Part shown: one piece after another, positions 1 through 7,855 of the stretch
Position numbering within the stretch: the stretch's first letter is position 1
Layout of the letters: each line of letters starts with the position of its first letter
NCBI GenBank assembly: GCA_009699025.1
Contig: WLOZ01000048.1
Location: 1 to 9,303 of the forward strand
DNA length: 9,303 bases
Reading direction: 5' to 3'
From: Actinomycetota bacterium
GTDB lineage: Bacteria > Actinomycetota > Actinomycetes > S36-B12 > CAIYMF01
Program-made: the position numbers and the translations under genes
Notes under the pieces: generated by a model
The model's input: the letters and a program-made list of their open reading frames with translations, nothing else
Told to the model about the DNA's origin: nothing
Databases searched by the model: none

Positions 1-1113
1 CAGCAGTAGTCCCCACGACAGAGCGGGCACCACCACAATCATGTTGCGCAGGGTCCACAGGTGAACCACCTGCGACACGATCAAGCTCGACACGATGACG
101 CCGCCGGCCAGCACAAGCAGTACCGCGGCCGCGCGCCCGTCGGTCGGAACCTCGGTTCGGGTCTTGTCGGGGGAGTCCGTCACCCGAAGCAGACGACCGG
201 CGACGAAGGCGCCCGCCAGCAGCAGGGCAACTATCGCCACACCCCAGGGCGACACCCAGGGACATCCGTCAGCGTCGGCGCGAATGGTGCCGGCCGCGAA
301 GGTCGACGTCATGAGGTCAGCAATCTGGGCTGGCCCCGGCGCTTGGATCCAGGAGGTCACACCGGCGAAGCCCGGCGTGGTACGGCCGCGCAGCAGCCAG
401 AGAGCCTCGGGCAGTGCAGCCACGAACGTGAGCACGGTGAGGAGTCGCGCCTCCAGCCACCGCCGCCGCAGCACGACGAGTACCCCAACGCAGCCGAGTG
501 CGAGCACCAGGCCGAACAGGTGGGTGAGCGACGCCACCACCGCCCACGCACCCCACGCGATCCACGGCAGAGTGCGCAGGGGTGCTGACTCGGGAGCGAG
601 AGCCCACACGAGGGTCGTCGCGGTCAGACCGGTCGCCGCGAGAAATAGCAACGAGTACGAGCGTGCTTCGTGCGAGTACACGATCGCGAATCCGCTCGCG
701 GCGACGGTGGCCACCGCGAGACAGCGTGCCTCAGCGCTCAGCCGAGACCCGCGCAGCGAGATCCAGGCCACCGGAACCGCGAGGGCCCCAAGCAGGGCGC
801 TCATGAGCCGGGTCCATGTGAGGGTGGTGCCATCGCCGGGACCCCACCCAACCCACTGGCTGAGCAGGCTCGCGTAAAAGGGGGTGTGCACCTCGGCGTT
901 TCCTACGGCCAGCACGCGCCTCAGCCCCTCCGACGCCTGCCGGACGGTGAAGAACTCATCGCCCCAGTAGCTCTGCCTGCTGAGGCCCCAGAATCGCAGG
1001 GCGATGCCGGCAACCACCACGATCGCGGTACCCACCGCGAGGGGCATCGCACGCTGCGGGCGAGCAATCGAGACGCGCTCTCGCCACTCGCCGACTTTCC
1101 CGTGAGACTCCAT
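1..1113 (-). CDS. GT-C / family-39-like membrane glycosyltransferase (3' end beyond the left edge)
   Basis: The minus frame stays open from the ATG at 1113 to base 1, giving 371 residues with no stop, so the C-terminus is missing. The protein is a multi-pass membrane protein. A first hydrophobic segment lies at about residues 24-44. It is followed by a loop with an Asp-Glu pair at 52-53 (SYWGDEFFT), the usual position of the acidic catalytic/metal site in GT-C enzymes. Other family-like signatures are HTPFY at 76-80, YSHEARSYSL at 146-155, THLFG at 197-201 and an RNMIVVVPAL segment near residue 356. Known family members use polyprenyl-phosphate sugars and transfer them outside the membrane to proteins or glycans. 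The substrate here cannot be told. Upstream the frame stays open for some distance, but the ATG at 1113 is preferred because a TAGGGT hexamer lies 7 bases before it. The gene is divergent from the large surface-protein gene, so that protein is a possible acceptor, but this is only a guess from position. Confidence 0.85.
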   Translation of the reverse strand, partial: MESHGKVGEWRERVSIARPQRAMPLAVGTAIVVVAGIALRFWGLSRQSYWGDEFFTVRQASEGLRRVLAVGNAEVHTPFYASLLSQWVGWGPGDGTTLTWTRLMSALLGALAVPVAWISLRGSRLSAEARCLAVATVAASGFAIVYSHEARSYSLLFLAATGLTATTLVWALAPESAPLRTLPWIAWGAWAVVASLTHLFGLVLALGCVGVLVVLRRRWLEARLLTVLTFVAALPEALWLLRGRTTPGFAGVTSWIQAPGPAQIADLMTSTFAAGTIRADADGCPWVSPWGVAIVALLLAGAFVAGRLLRVTDSPDKTRTEVPTDGRAAAVLLVLAGGVIVSSLIVSQVVHLWTLRNMIVVVPALSWGLLL

Positions 1114-1120
1114 GGTGGCG

Positions 1121-1126
1121 ACCCTA
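1121..1126 (-). promoter_or_regulatory. Probable -10 element of the glycosyltransferase gene (leaderless start)
   Basis: On the minus strand TAGGGT fits the actinobacterial -10 pattern TANNNT. It ends 7 bases before the ATG at 1113, so transcription would begin at or next to the start codon. There is no convincing Shine-Dalgarno and no clear -35 match 17-18 bases upstream. Confidence 0.5.
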
Positions 1127-1194
1127 TGGCGAAGGGTCGCGGCGATACTGCGGCTGTGGCGCACGCCGGAGCACGAGTCACCCACGACGCGCAG

Positions 1195-1224
1195 GGCCGC
1201 TGAATACCGCGAATCGCAGCGGCC
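1195..1224. repeat. 8-bp inverted repeat in divergent promoter region, possible operator
   Basis: GGCCGCTG (1195-1202) is the exact reverse complement of CAGCGGCC (1217-1224), with a 14-base spacer. The right arm overlaps a 10-bp perfect palindrome, AGCGGCCGCT (1218-1227). The repeat sits just upstream of the -10 hexamer at 1231-1236, over the -35/spacer zone of the surface-protein promoter, where a regulator could bind. GC-rich DNA makes such repeats by chance, so function is only inferred. Confidence 0.35.
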
Positions 1225-1230
1225 GCTCTC

Positions 1231-1236
1231 TAGGGT
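1231..1236 (+). promoter_or_regulatory. Probable -10 element of the surface-protein gene (leaderless start)
   Basis: TAGGGT, the same hexamer as on the opposite side of this divergent region, lies 6 bases (GTCGAT) before the ATG at 1243. No purine-rich ribosome binding site is present between it and the start. No good -35 hexamer is seen 16-18 bases upstream, where the inverted repeat lies instead. Confidence 0.5.
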
Positions 1237-1242
1237 GTCGAT

Positions 1243-4200
1243 ATGACCGCTTCCCCCGGCCATCTTCTGGCTGCACGTCGTCCTGTTCGACCCGGCGTCA
1301 TCGTTCTGTCGGTGATTGCACTCCTCTCCGCCTCTCTCGGGCTCACGTCTTCGCCTGCCAGCGCTGCGGTGATCGCCCCCTTCACGATCCGCTACCAGGT
1401 GAATGCTCCGGGGGCGATCGAGCTCATCGGAAACGCGGTCACCACATGCTCCACCGATGCAGCCAACTACACCGCTGAGGCGATCACAGGCAACGATGCG
1501 CTGTGCGATGCAGCTCGGTCGAACACGTCTATGAGTCCGCCGGCGCCCCACGACAACAATGACTTCTTCGCCGAGTACATCGACATCGACGGCGACCCCG
1601 ACACCTTCGACTCCTCCTCGTCGACGCTCGCCATTCCGTCGGGCGCCCAGGTGGCGTTCGCGGGCCTGTACTGGAGCGGCTATCGCAATGCGGGCAAGTA
1701 CGGCGGCGCGGCGGCCCCTCAGTCGAGCGAGCGGCTGAAGGTCAAGCTCCGCTTCGAGTCGGGCTTCTACACCGACCTTGCCGGAGCGAACCTCAGCGGA
1801 TCGTCGTCGAACGCCTACCAGGGCTTTGTCGATGTGACGAGCATCGTGCACGCGAACGGCTCGGGCGAGTACACCGTGGCCAACGTCCAGGCCGCCACCG
1901 GCGGCGACGTATACGGCGGGTGGTCGATGGTCGTGGTGTACACCGACCCAACTCTGCCGATGCGCGACCTCACGGTGTTCGACGGCTTCGCCTCGGTGCA
2001 GAGCGCTGCGCCCAACAACATCGTCGACATTGCGGTGTCGGGCTTCCGCACTCCTCAGACGGGCCCCGTGAACACCCAGGTGGGCCTCGTCAGCTTTGAG
2101 GGTGATCGTGGCAGCACGGGCGACTCGTTCAAGGTGATGGGCGACTCTCAGTCGACGTTCACCACGGTGAAAAACGCGGTTAACCCCGCCACCAACGTTG
2201 CCAATTCAACAATCTCGAACAACGGAGTGCTGCAGAATGATGCGGCGTCGAGCAAGTACGCGAACACGTTCGGCGTCGACATCGACAGGTTCGCCAACAG
2301 TTCGACACTGCTCAAGAACGGCGAGACATCAGCCACGCTGCGCATGACCACGAGCGGCGAGACGTGGTTTCCGTCCGTGGTCACGTTCGCTGTTGACGTG
2401 TTCGCCCCGAAGGTAGCCCTCACCAAGACTCTCACCAACATCACCGACGCCGCGCGCGGCGCCAACCCGCTGCCGGGCGACGTGCTCGAGTATGCGGTCA
2501 CGGTCGACAATGCCGAGGGTCAGGACACGGCGACCGAACTCGTGGTGAGCGATGAGATACCCGCGGGCACTAGTTATGTTGATGGCTCGGCCTCCGTCAC
2601 GGCGGGCTCCTGCGTGCCCGTGAAGAACAGTGGCCGAAGCGTCGCCGAATCCGATGGGGTTGTCACCGCCTATCTGGGCAGTGGTGCCTCGTCGACGGCC
2701 GGTGGCAGTCTGCGCGCGGGCTGCACCTCGGGGCCTGCCTACACGCTGACCTTCCAGGTGACAGTGGTCGATAGTGCCGCGTTCGAACAGCTCATCGTGA
2801 ACGTGGCGTCGGCCGACTACAGGGGACTCGATGCGGGCTATCTCTTCACCAGCAGCAGCAACGAGGTTGAGGCACTGGTAGGCGCAGTGGCCGACCTCGT
2901 GCTCACCAAGACCGCCACGGTTGCCGAACCCATCGCGGGGCAGACGATGTCGTTTAAACTCGCGGTGGCCAACGAGGGACCCTCGCAGGCCGACGCCGAC
3001 ATTGTCGTCACTGACACGCTACCGACCGGCCTCACCTACGCGGGCTATGACCTCAGCAACTCGCCGGGTTGGGCGTGTGACGATGTCGGCCAGGAGATCA
3101 CCTGCACCCTGGGTGTCATCCTGGTGGCGGGGCAGAGCGCGCCTGACCTGTTCGTGTTCGCCACGGTCGACTCGGCGCCGCTCGAGACACCCATCACTAA
3201 TGTGGCCACGGTCACCTCCCCCACTCTCGACCCCGATGCCACCAACAACACCAGCAACGTCACATTCACGCCGAGCCTGCAGGTGGACCTCGCGATTACC
3301 AAGCTCGCCACCACATTCACGTCGCCGGGGTCGGGCAGCTACACCATGGTGGTCACCAACAATGGCCCGAGCGGGTATGAGGCCGGCGCGGTGGGTCCGA
3401 CGATCACTGACACCCTGCCGGCTGGGGTCACGTGCGCGGTGCCCGCGGGCGCCGGCTGGGACTGCTCGGCCTCGCCCGTCGTCACCTTCACCAGCGCACT
3501 AGGAACTCTCGCGGCCGGCGAGTCGATCGAGGTAGTGCTCCCCGTGGCTATCGAGACCTCGATCGATCCCTCGGTCACCAACACGGCCTCAGTGGAGCTC
3601 GGCGTCAATGACCCGATGACGGCCAACAACACGGCCACCTCGCAGTCGGACGTTAGCGTGACATCAGACCTCGAAATCACGAAAGTTCCCGAGGCTACGC
3701 CGGTGGTGGCGGGGAGCACCATGGTGTGGGACCTCACCGTGACCAACAACGGCCCGGCCGCAACACCGGCGTCGCCACCGAGTTCGAACGATGTGGTGGC
3801 GCAGGACTCGCTCCCGCCAGGCATGCGCTTCGTGTCGAGCGTCGATCCAACCGGGTGGACCTGCGGGGCTGATGCTCCGCTGGCAAGCGAGCAGCAAACG
3901 GTCACGTGCACGCACTCGGGCTCCCTCGCGGTCGCCGACCCGCAGGTAATCCCGATCACGGTCTCCCTCGACGGCTCGGTCGGGGGCGTTCCCCTCACCA
4001 ACATCGCGAGCGTTGCGGGGCCCAACGAGGCGTGTGACGCTCAGGAGACCGACACCCCCAAGTGCCTCAACAACGCGACGACGGACCTGCTCGTGCCGAT
4101 TCGAGGATCGTTGCAGGTTGCGTCGCTCGTGGCATCGGGCAACAGCCTGCGCACCGGGGTTCTCACCATCGAGGTCAATTGCCCCAACAGCGCTGAACTC

Positions 4201-5109
4201 GACCCGGGTAGTTGGCCCAAGACCGTCACGGTGCCGGTGGGGGGTTCGAGCTCGGGCACTGGCATCATCCCCATCTCGGTGCTCGACACCTGCACAATCA
4301 CGCAGGTCGCCACGGGCGCGCCGGCCGCGCCAGCCACGGCTGGCAGCATTTCGGCCCGATACGGCGGGAAAGCCTGGGCGACGGGTTCGGGGCGAGTACT
4401 CCCCTATCAGTCGACGGCGACGGTTACGGCGACGTCGAGCTCGAGCAAGCCCGTGAGCATCGCGGTGGCGTCACCCTGTCGGCTCGCTGCAGGCACTCTC
4501 GTGACGAGTACCGGAACAGGCTCATGCCCGATCTCGTTCAGTTCCCTGGGTATGCGTACCGTGACCTCCTCGACGTCGGTGGTGGACCTCGTCCCTCCTC
4601 CCGTGAGCCGTGGGTGCAACCCGTGCTCTGGGGCCACGGTCAACGAGGCGGCCAGGACGCTCTACTCGGTCATGGTGAACCCCGACGACTCCACGATGGC
4701 GAATCGGTCGATTCAGGTGGTAGGCCGCTACGCATCGACCACTCCCCACCTACGCGTCGAGCGAACCGTCACTCTGGCCAAGATTCCGATTCCGCTTGAC
4801 GTCGTGGCGCGATCGACGGCCACCGGCATCTCGCCGAAGCGAGCCACGCTGCTTGTTCGGTCTGCGACGACCCTGGGCGTGCTGAGTGCCACCGTGCGGT
4901 GCGGGCAGATGGGGCGAAACTCGCTGGTGCCGTTGGGAGAGTTCCGGCTGTGCCGCACCCGTTACATGCCCAGTAGCGGAGCGCTCTCGGTGAAGACGTT
5001 TGGCTCAGAAGGCGTGGCGGTGCAGGTTACCTACGTGGCCACGCCCACGGCGGCGCAGACGCCCAACTACTACGCAAGCACTGCCACGCGAGTGTGGCGA
5101 ACGCCCTAG
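1243..5109 (+). CDS. Large secreted surface protein with four DUF11 repeats
   Basis: The product is 1288 residues. An N-terminal signal peptide has arginines at 12-16, a hydrophobic core at about 18-34 and an Ala-Ser-Ala cleavage site near residue 41. Residues about 43-389 form an N-terminal domain of the sort that precedes DUF11 arrays (an IELIGNAV segment, then IDIDGDPDTF and a GLYWSGY motif). Four DUF11-type immunoglobulin-like repeats follow, starting near 390, 550, 681 and 808. Each opens with a D/A-L-x-I/L-T-K strand and contains a (V)TDTLP-A/T-G-like motif, VTNNGPS/A-like strands, and usually two cysteines. Residues about 955-1043 resemble a DUF5979-type domain (GSLQVASLV opening, later a DTCTITQV strand). 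The last roughly 240 residues, with paired cysteines such as CNPC, match nothing I recognise. There is no LPxTG motif, C-terminal membrane helix or lipobox, so the protein is probably released or held non-covalently. A structural or adhesive role at the cell surface is likely; no catalytic motif is seen. Confidence 0.9.
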   Translation: MTASPGHLLAARRPVRPGVIVLSVIALLSASLGLTSSPASAAVIAPFTIRYQVNAPGAIELIGNAVTTCSTDAANYTAEAITGNDALCDAARSNTSMSPPAPHDNNDFFAEYIDIDGDPDTFDSSSSTLAIPSGAQVAFAGLYWSGYRNAGKYGGAAAPQSSERLKVKLRFESGFYTDLAGANLSGSSSNAYQGFVDVTSIVHANGSGEYTVANVQAATGGDVYGGWSMVVVYTDPTLPMRDLTVFDGFASVQSAAPNNIVDIAVSGFRTPQTGPVNTQVGLVSFEGDRGSTGDSFKVMGDSQSTFTTVKNAVNPATNVANSTISNNGVLQNDAASSKYANTFGVDIDRFANSSTLLKNGETSATLRMTTSGETWFPSVVTFAVDVFAPKVALTKTLTNITDAARGANPLPGDVLEYAVTVDNAEGQDTATELVVSDEIPAGTSYVDGSASVTAGSCVPVKNSGRSVAESDGVVTAYLGSGASSTAGGSLRAGCTSGPAYTLTFQVTVVDSAAFEQLIVNVASADYRGLDAGYLFTSSSNEVEALVGAVADLVLTKTATVAEPIAGQTMSFKLAVANEGPSQADADIVVTDTLPTGLTYAGYDLSNSPGWACDDVGQEITCTLGVILVAGQSAPDLFVFATVDSAPLETPITNVATVTSPTLDPDATNNTSNVTFTPSLQVDLAITKLATTFTSPGSGSYTMVVTNNGPSGYEAGAVGPTITDTLPAGVTCAVPAGAGWDCSASPVVTFTSALGTLAAGESIEVVLPVAIETSIDPSVTNTASVELGVNDPMTANNTATSQSDVSVTSDLEITKVPEATPVVAGSTMVWDLTVTNNGPAATPASPPSSNDVVAQDSLPPGMRFVSSVDPTGWTCGADAPLASEQQTVTCTHSGSLAVADPQVIPITVSLDGSVGGVPLTNIASVAGPNEACDAQETDTPKCLNNATTDLLVPIRGSLQVASLVASGNSLRTGVLTIEVNCPNSAELDPGSWPKTVTVPVGGSSSGTGIIPISVLDTCTITQVATGAPAAPATAGSISARYGGKAWATGSGRVLPYQSTATVTATSSSSKPVSIAVASPCRLAAGTLVTSTGTGSCPISFSSLGMRTVTSSTSVVDLVPPPVSRGCNPCSGATVNEAARTLYSVMVNPDDSTMANRSIQVVGRYASTTPHLRVERTVTLAKIPIPLDVVARSTATGISPKRATLLVRSATTLGVLSATVRCGQMGRNSLVPLGEFRLCRTRYMPSSGALSVKTFGSEGVAVQVTYVATPTAAQTPNYYASTATRVWRTP

Positions 5110-5115
5110 CCTCAT

Positions 5116-5131
5116 TCGACCGCTTAGTCGA
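5116..5131. terminator. Short hairpin at convergent junction, weak terminator candidate
   Basis: TCGAC (5116-5120) pairs with GTCGA (5127-5131) around the loop CGCTTA. It lies between the stop of the surface-protein gene and the last codons of the methyltransferase gene, which end only 14 bases apart. The stem is short and no T-run follows on either strand, so it may have no role in termination. Confidence 0.15.
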
Positions 5132-6374
5132 CGGTGGGCGTTTCGAAGCGGGGCCGCAGCGGCATGCCTGAGTTGCCGTCGCTCTCATTGCGGGTGGCAA
5201 GCACCTGGTGCAGCTGGATGACGTCCTTGTCGAAGCCCACCTGACTTGCCGCCATATAGAGCCGCCAGACTCGCGCCTTGCCGATGCCGACCTCCTGCAC
5301 GGCGTCGTCCCAGTTGGCCTCGAGGTTGCGGCCCCAGTCGCGCAGGGTGAGTGCGTAGTGCTGCCGGAGGTTCTCCACGTGCTGCACCTCGAGTCCCTGA
5401 TCGGACATCGAGCTCACGATGCGACCCACCGGGACCAGCTCGCCGTCGGGGAACACGTAGCGGTTGATGAACCCATTGATGGTCTGCGTGCGCTGTTTCA
5501 CATCGCTGCGGGTGATGCAGTGGTTGAGCAGCCGACCGCCTGGCTTCAGGCGCGAGTTGATGAACGAGAAGTACGACGCGTAGTTCTTGGCACCGATGTG
5601 CTCGGTGAGGCCGATCGAGGACACGGCATCGAAGCCGCTCTCCTGCACCGCGCGGTAGTCGGAGAAGCGAATCTGCGCCTGATTTTCGAGTCCGGCATCC
5701 TCGATGCGCTGCTGCCCGTAGGCGGCCTGCTCCTGCGAGAGGGTGGCGCCGATCACGCTGACTCCGTAGTTCTTCACGGCGTGCAGGGTGAAGCCACCCC
5801 AGCCGCAGCCGATGTCGAGCACGCGCATGCCGGGCTTGAGGTCGAGCTTGCGGCACACGAGGTCGAACTTCTCCTTCTGGGCCTGCTCAAGGGTGGCGTC
5901 GGGCGTGGGGTACACGGCGCACGTGTACGCCATCGAGGATCCGAGCACCCACTCGTAGAAGCGGTTCGACACGTCGTAGTGGTGGCTGATGGCGTCGGCG
6001 TCGCGGTGGCGTGAGTGCTGTCCGCCGCGCAGGCGAGCCTCCTCGGGCGGGGGTGAAGGGCGCTTGAGTAGGAAGGGCGCCAACTCACGGGCGATGGTGG
6101 CCTTCTCGGACAGGCTGAGCTTGCGCTCGCGCACCGCCCACAGCCGGGTGAGGGCGGTGTGCATGTCGCCCTCTACCTCGAGGTCGCCGGCCACATAGGC
6201 GCGGGCGACGCCTAGTTGCGAGGGCGCGGCCACGATGTACGAAACCGCGCGTGGGTTGCGCAGGTCGATACGGATGTCGGCCCCAGGGTGTCCGGCCTGA
6301 CTGCCGTCGTACGCCACGAACTCGACGTCGGTCTCCGGCCCCACCACCATGGCGAAAATGTCAGCAAGCTTCAT
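5124..6374 (-). CDS. tmsB: S-adenosylmethionine-dependent fatty-acid methyltransferase of the cyclopropane synthase family (TmsB/BfaB/UfaA1-like)
   Basis: The product is 416 residues. An N-terminal lipid-binding region (about 1-115) is followed by a Rossmann methyltransferase domain with SAM motif I VLDIGCGWGG at 185-194. The residues equivalent to the E. coli cyclopropane synthase active site and bicarbonate pocket all appear present: Cys152 in MAYTCAVY, Glu258 in LTEHIG, His285 and Ile287 in NHCI, and Tyr340 in RQHYALTL. HYDVSNRFY at 132-140 is a further family signature. By itself the sequence allows cyclopropanation or methylene transfer. The FAD oxidoreductase directly upstream favours synthesis of 10-methylene-stearoyl phospholipid from oleoyl chains, the first step to 10-methylstearate. 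The start at 6374 is chosen because AGGAG lies 8 bases upstream; the open frame extends 27 codons further, but that part looks non-coding. It is the second gene of a two-gene operon, with a 62-base gap after the oxidoreductase gene, and its 3' end is convergent with the surface-protein gene. Confidence 0.87.
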   Translation of the reverse strand: MKLADIFAMVVGPETDVEFVAYDGSQAGHPGADIRIDLRNPRAVSYIVAAPSQLGVARAYVAGDLEVEGDMHTALTRLWAVRERKLSLSEKATIARELAPFLLKRPSPPPEEARLRGGQHSRHRDADAISHHYDVSNRFYEWVLGSSMAYTCAVYPTPDATLEQAQKEKFDLVCRKLDLKPGMRVLDIGCGWGGFTLHAVKNYGVSVIGATLSQEQAAYGQQRIEDAGLENQAQIRFSDYRAVQESGFDAVSSIGLTEHIGAKNYASYFSFINSRLKPGGRLLNHCITRSDVKQRTQTINGFINRYVFPDGELVPVGRIVSSMSDQGLEVQHVENLRQHYALTLRDWGRNLEANWDDAVQEVGIGKARVWRLYMAASQVGFDKDVIQLHQVLATRNESDGNSGMPLRPRFETPTVD

Positions 6375-6382
6375 CGTTGTCA

Positions 6383-6387
6383 CTCCT
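6383..6387 (-). promoter_or_regulatory. Shine-Dalgarno AGGAG of the methyltransferase gene
   Basis: On the minus strand AGGAG is followed by 8 bases and then the ATG at 6374. It fixes the start against the longer upstream open frame. It is the only strong ribosome binding site at a gene start in the window, fitting an operon-internal gene. Confidence 0.8.
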
Positions 6388-6436
6388 ATGTCCCGAGACA
6401 CGTGCTTCGTGCGCCTCCGCGAGGTTGGCCCCGAAG

Positions 6437-7834
6437 CTATGCACGACCCACACATTTCTCATACATGCCTGCAAATCGCTGATCCGGATCGTACTGGGCT
6501 TTGAGCCCCTCATACACGGCACCGCCGTACAGGTCGGCAAACGTGTCGCGCTCGTAGTACGACGTGGAATACAGCGACTTGCGACCGCCGAGGTCGGTCA
6601 CCTTCTGCTCGACGAGTCGGTTGATGCGTCCGTCGGCCGGATCACCGCCATCGGGGCGTGGGACGGTTGACCAGAAGCCGACGTTGACGTAGGTGGTGGC
6701 GGGGTCGAACTCGTAGAGCGGCCACGCCACCGAGGGGTCGCGCTGCTTGAGCGGGCACAGCCAGATGGGCTCGATACCCACCTCGCGGTGGAAGAAGTCG
6801 AGAAATTCCGGCAGCGCGCTGACCGGCACCTCGATGTCTTGCACCACGGGCTCACGCTGCGGCTGTCGCTTCACTGTGGCCAGGCGGCCCGACACGTTGA
6901 GCCGGCGGTCGAGCGCCACCATTTTCCAGTACACATCGCTGCGCAACTTGCTCTTGGGCCACAGCCGACGCAGGCGGGGGTTTTGCGCGCCGAACGCGCG
7001 CGAGCACCAGAACCAGTCGGTATCCCAGCGCCACAGGTAGTCGTGGGTGGTGAGGAGGTCCTCGCTGCGCTCGCGGATCGATCGGTAGTAGATCTGCATG
7101 CCGGTGTAGTCGCTAGGAAGTCGGCCCGGCGGCGGCGAGGCGTCGTAGCGGCCGAGGGTGAGGTAGTGCTCGCGATCGGTGAACACGGTGCCGTCGCAGT
7201 AGTCGACGTGCTGGCCGTTCCATTCGTGCGTGGCGGTGACCTCGGCCATGGCGTCGGCGATGGCGGCCGCTGAGTTGAAGCGCACGTGTCGCAGCGACAC
7301 GTAGGGCGCCGCCTCCTCGAGTTCAATGCGCAGCCGGGTGGAGTAGCCGAGCGAGCCGTACGAGTTGGGGAAGCCGTAAAAGAGGTCGCGGTGCGGGTCG
7401 TTGGAGGCGCCGGTGGCGGTGATCACCTCACCCGTACCGGTGAGCACGTCGAGTTCAAGCACCGACTCATGGGGGCAGCCGTTGCGAAATGAGGCAGCCT
7501 CGATGCCCATGCCGGTGACCGCTCCTCCGAGCGTGATGGTGCGCAGCTGCGGAACACACAGGGGTACGAGCCCGAAGGGCAGCGTGGCGGCGGTGAGGTG
7601 CTCGTAGGTGGTCATGCCCAGCACGTCGGCGGTGCGGTTGGTGCGGTCGATGCTCAGCACGCCGTCGAGGGCAGCAACGTCGAGTCCGGCAACCGGGGCG
7701 TCGTCGCGGGCTCGGAACAGGTTGGAGGTGCGTTTGGCAAGGCGCACCCGCTGGTCGGCGGGAATGGCCCGGAACTGCCGCTGCAGGTCGGCCAGCGTCG
7801 CCGCGTAGGAAGGAGCGTTGTCGAGTGCCGTCAC
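6437..7834 (-). CDS. tmsA: FAD-binding oxidoreductase, probable 10-methylene fatty-acyl reductase (TmsA/BfaA/Rv0449c-like)
   Basis: The product is 465 residues, the usual size for this group, with a GTG start at 7834. Residues about 40-180 form a PCMH-type FAD-binding domain: a VLSIDRTNRTADV strand near 60, then PLCVPQLRTITLGGAVTGMG at 91-110 as the flavin/pyrophosphate-binding stretch, and FPNSYGSLGY at 155-164. The C-terminal half has features shared with DHCR24-like (delta-24-sterol reductase) flavoproteins, such as VQDIEVPV and WLCPL. In characterised actinobacterial pairs, the oxidoreductase reduces the 10-methylene group made by the partner methyltransferase to a 10-methyl branch, probably with NADPH. 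The partner gene follows 62 bases downstream on the same strand, so this is the operon's first gene. No Shine-Dalgarno precedes the GTG; a TATTCT hexamer lies 6 bases upstream, suggesting a leaderless mRNA. Other flavoprotein oxidases of the family would look similar; the neighbour decides the call. Confidence 0.85.
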   Translation of the reverse strand: MTALDNAPSYAATLADLQRQFRAIPADQRVRLAKRTSNLFRARDDAPVAGLDVAALDGVLSIDRTNRTADVLGMTTYEHLTAATLPFGLVPLCVPQLRTITLGGAVTGMGIEAASFRNGCPHESVLELDVLTGTGEVITATGASNDPHRDLFYGFPNSYGSLGYSTRLRIELEEAAPYVSLRHVRFNSAAAIADAMAEVTATHEWNGQHVDYCDGTVFTDREHYLTLGRYDASPPPGRLPSDYTGMQIYYRSIRERSEDLLTTHDYLWRWDTDWFWCSRAFGAQNPRLRRLWPKSKLRSDVYWKMVALDRRLNVSGRLATVKRQPQREPVVQDIEVPVSALPEFLDFFHREVGIEPIWLCPLKQRDPSVAWPLYEFDPATTYVNVGFWSTVPRPDGGDPADGRINRLVEQKVTDLGGRKSLYSTSYYERDTFADLYGGAVYEGLKAQYDPDQRFAGMYEKCVGRA

Positions 7835-7840
7835 CCGGAC

Positions 7841-7846
7841 AGAATA
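7841..7846 (-). promoter_or_regulatory. Probable -10 element of the tmsA-tmsB operon (leaderless start)
   Basis: On the minus strand TATTCT lies 6 bases (GTCCGG) before the GTG at 7834. No clear -35 hexamer stands 17-18 bases upstream. The short distance leaves no room for a ribosome binding site in the mRNA. Confidence 0.5.
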
Positions 7847-7855
7847 GTGAGTTAT

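Noticed and set aside
95..877. Long plus-strand open frame of 260 codons
   Set aside because: It is antisense to the membrane glycosyltransferase, whose minus frame shows clear GT-C motifs. The predicted peptide is Arg/Ser/Thr-rich and low in complexity, typical of a shadow frame in high-GC DNA.
3339..4025. Minus-strand open frame of 228 codons inside the surface-protein gene
   Set aside because: It lies within the DUF11 repeats and is a by-product of their Thr/Val/Ala codon pattern; no start signal or domain.
2401..4080. DUF11 array considered as a DNA-level tandem repeat
   Set aside because: The four repeats share only protein-level motifs; their nucleotide sequences have diverged, so no recombinogenic repeat is visible.
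5208..6014. Plus-strand open frame of 268 codons opposite the methyltransferase gene
   Set aside because: The minus strand encodes a methyltransferase with intact SAM and active-site motifs. The opposite frame is His/Val/Glu-rich with no recognisable domain.
6375..6455. Longer N-terminus for the methyltransferase, from an ATG at 6455
   Set aside because: The extra 27 residues are Cys/Arg-rich, overlap the end of the oxidoreductase gene and ignore the well-placed AGGAG before the ATG at 6374.
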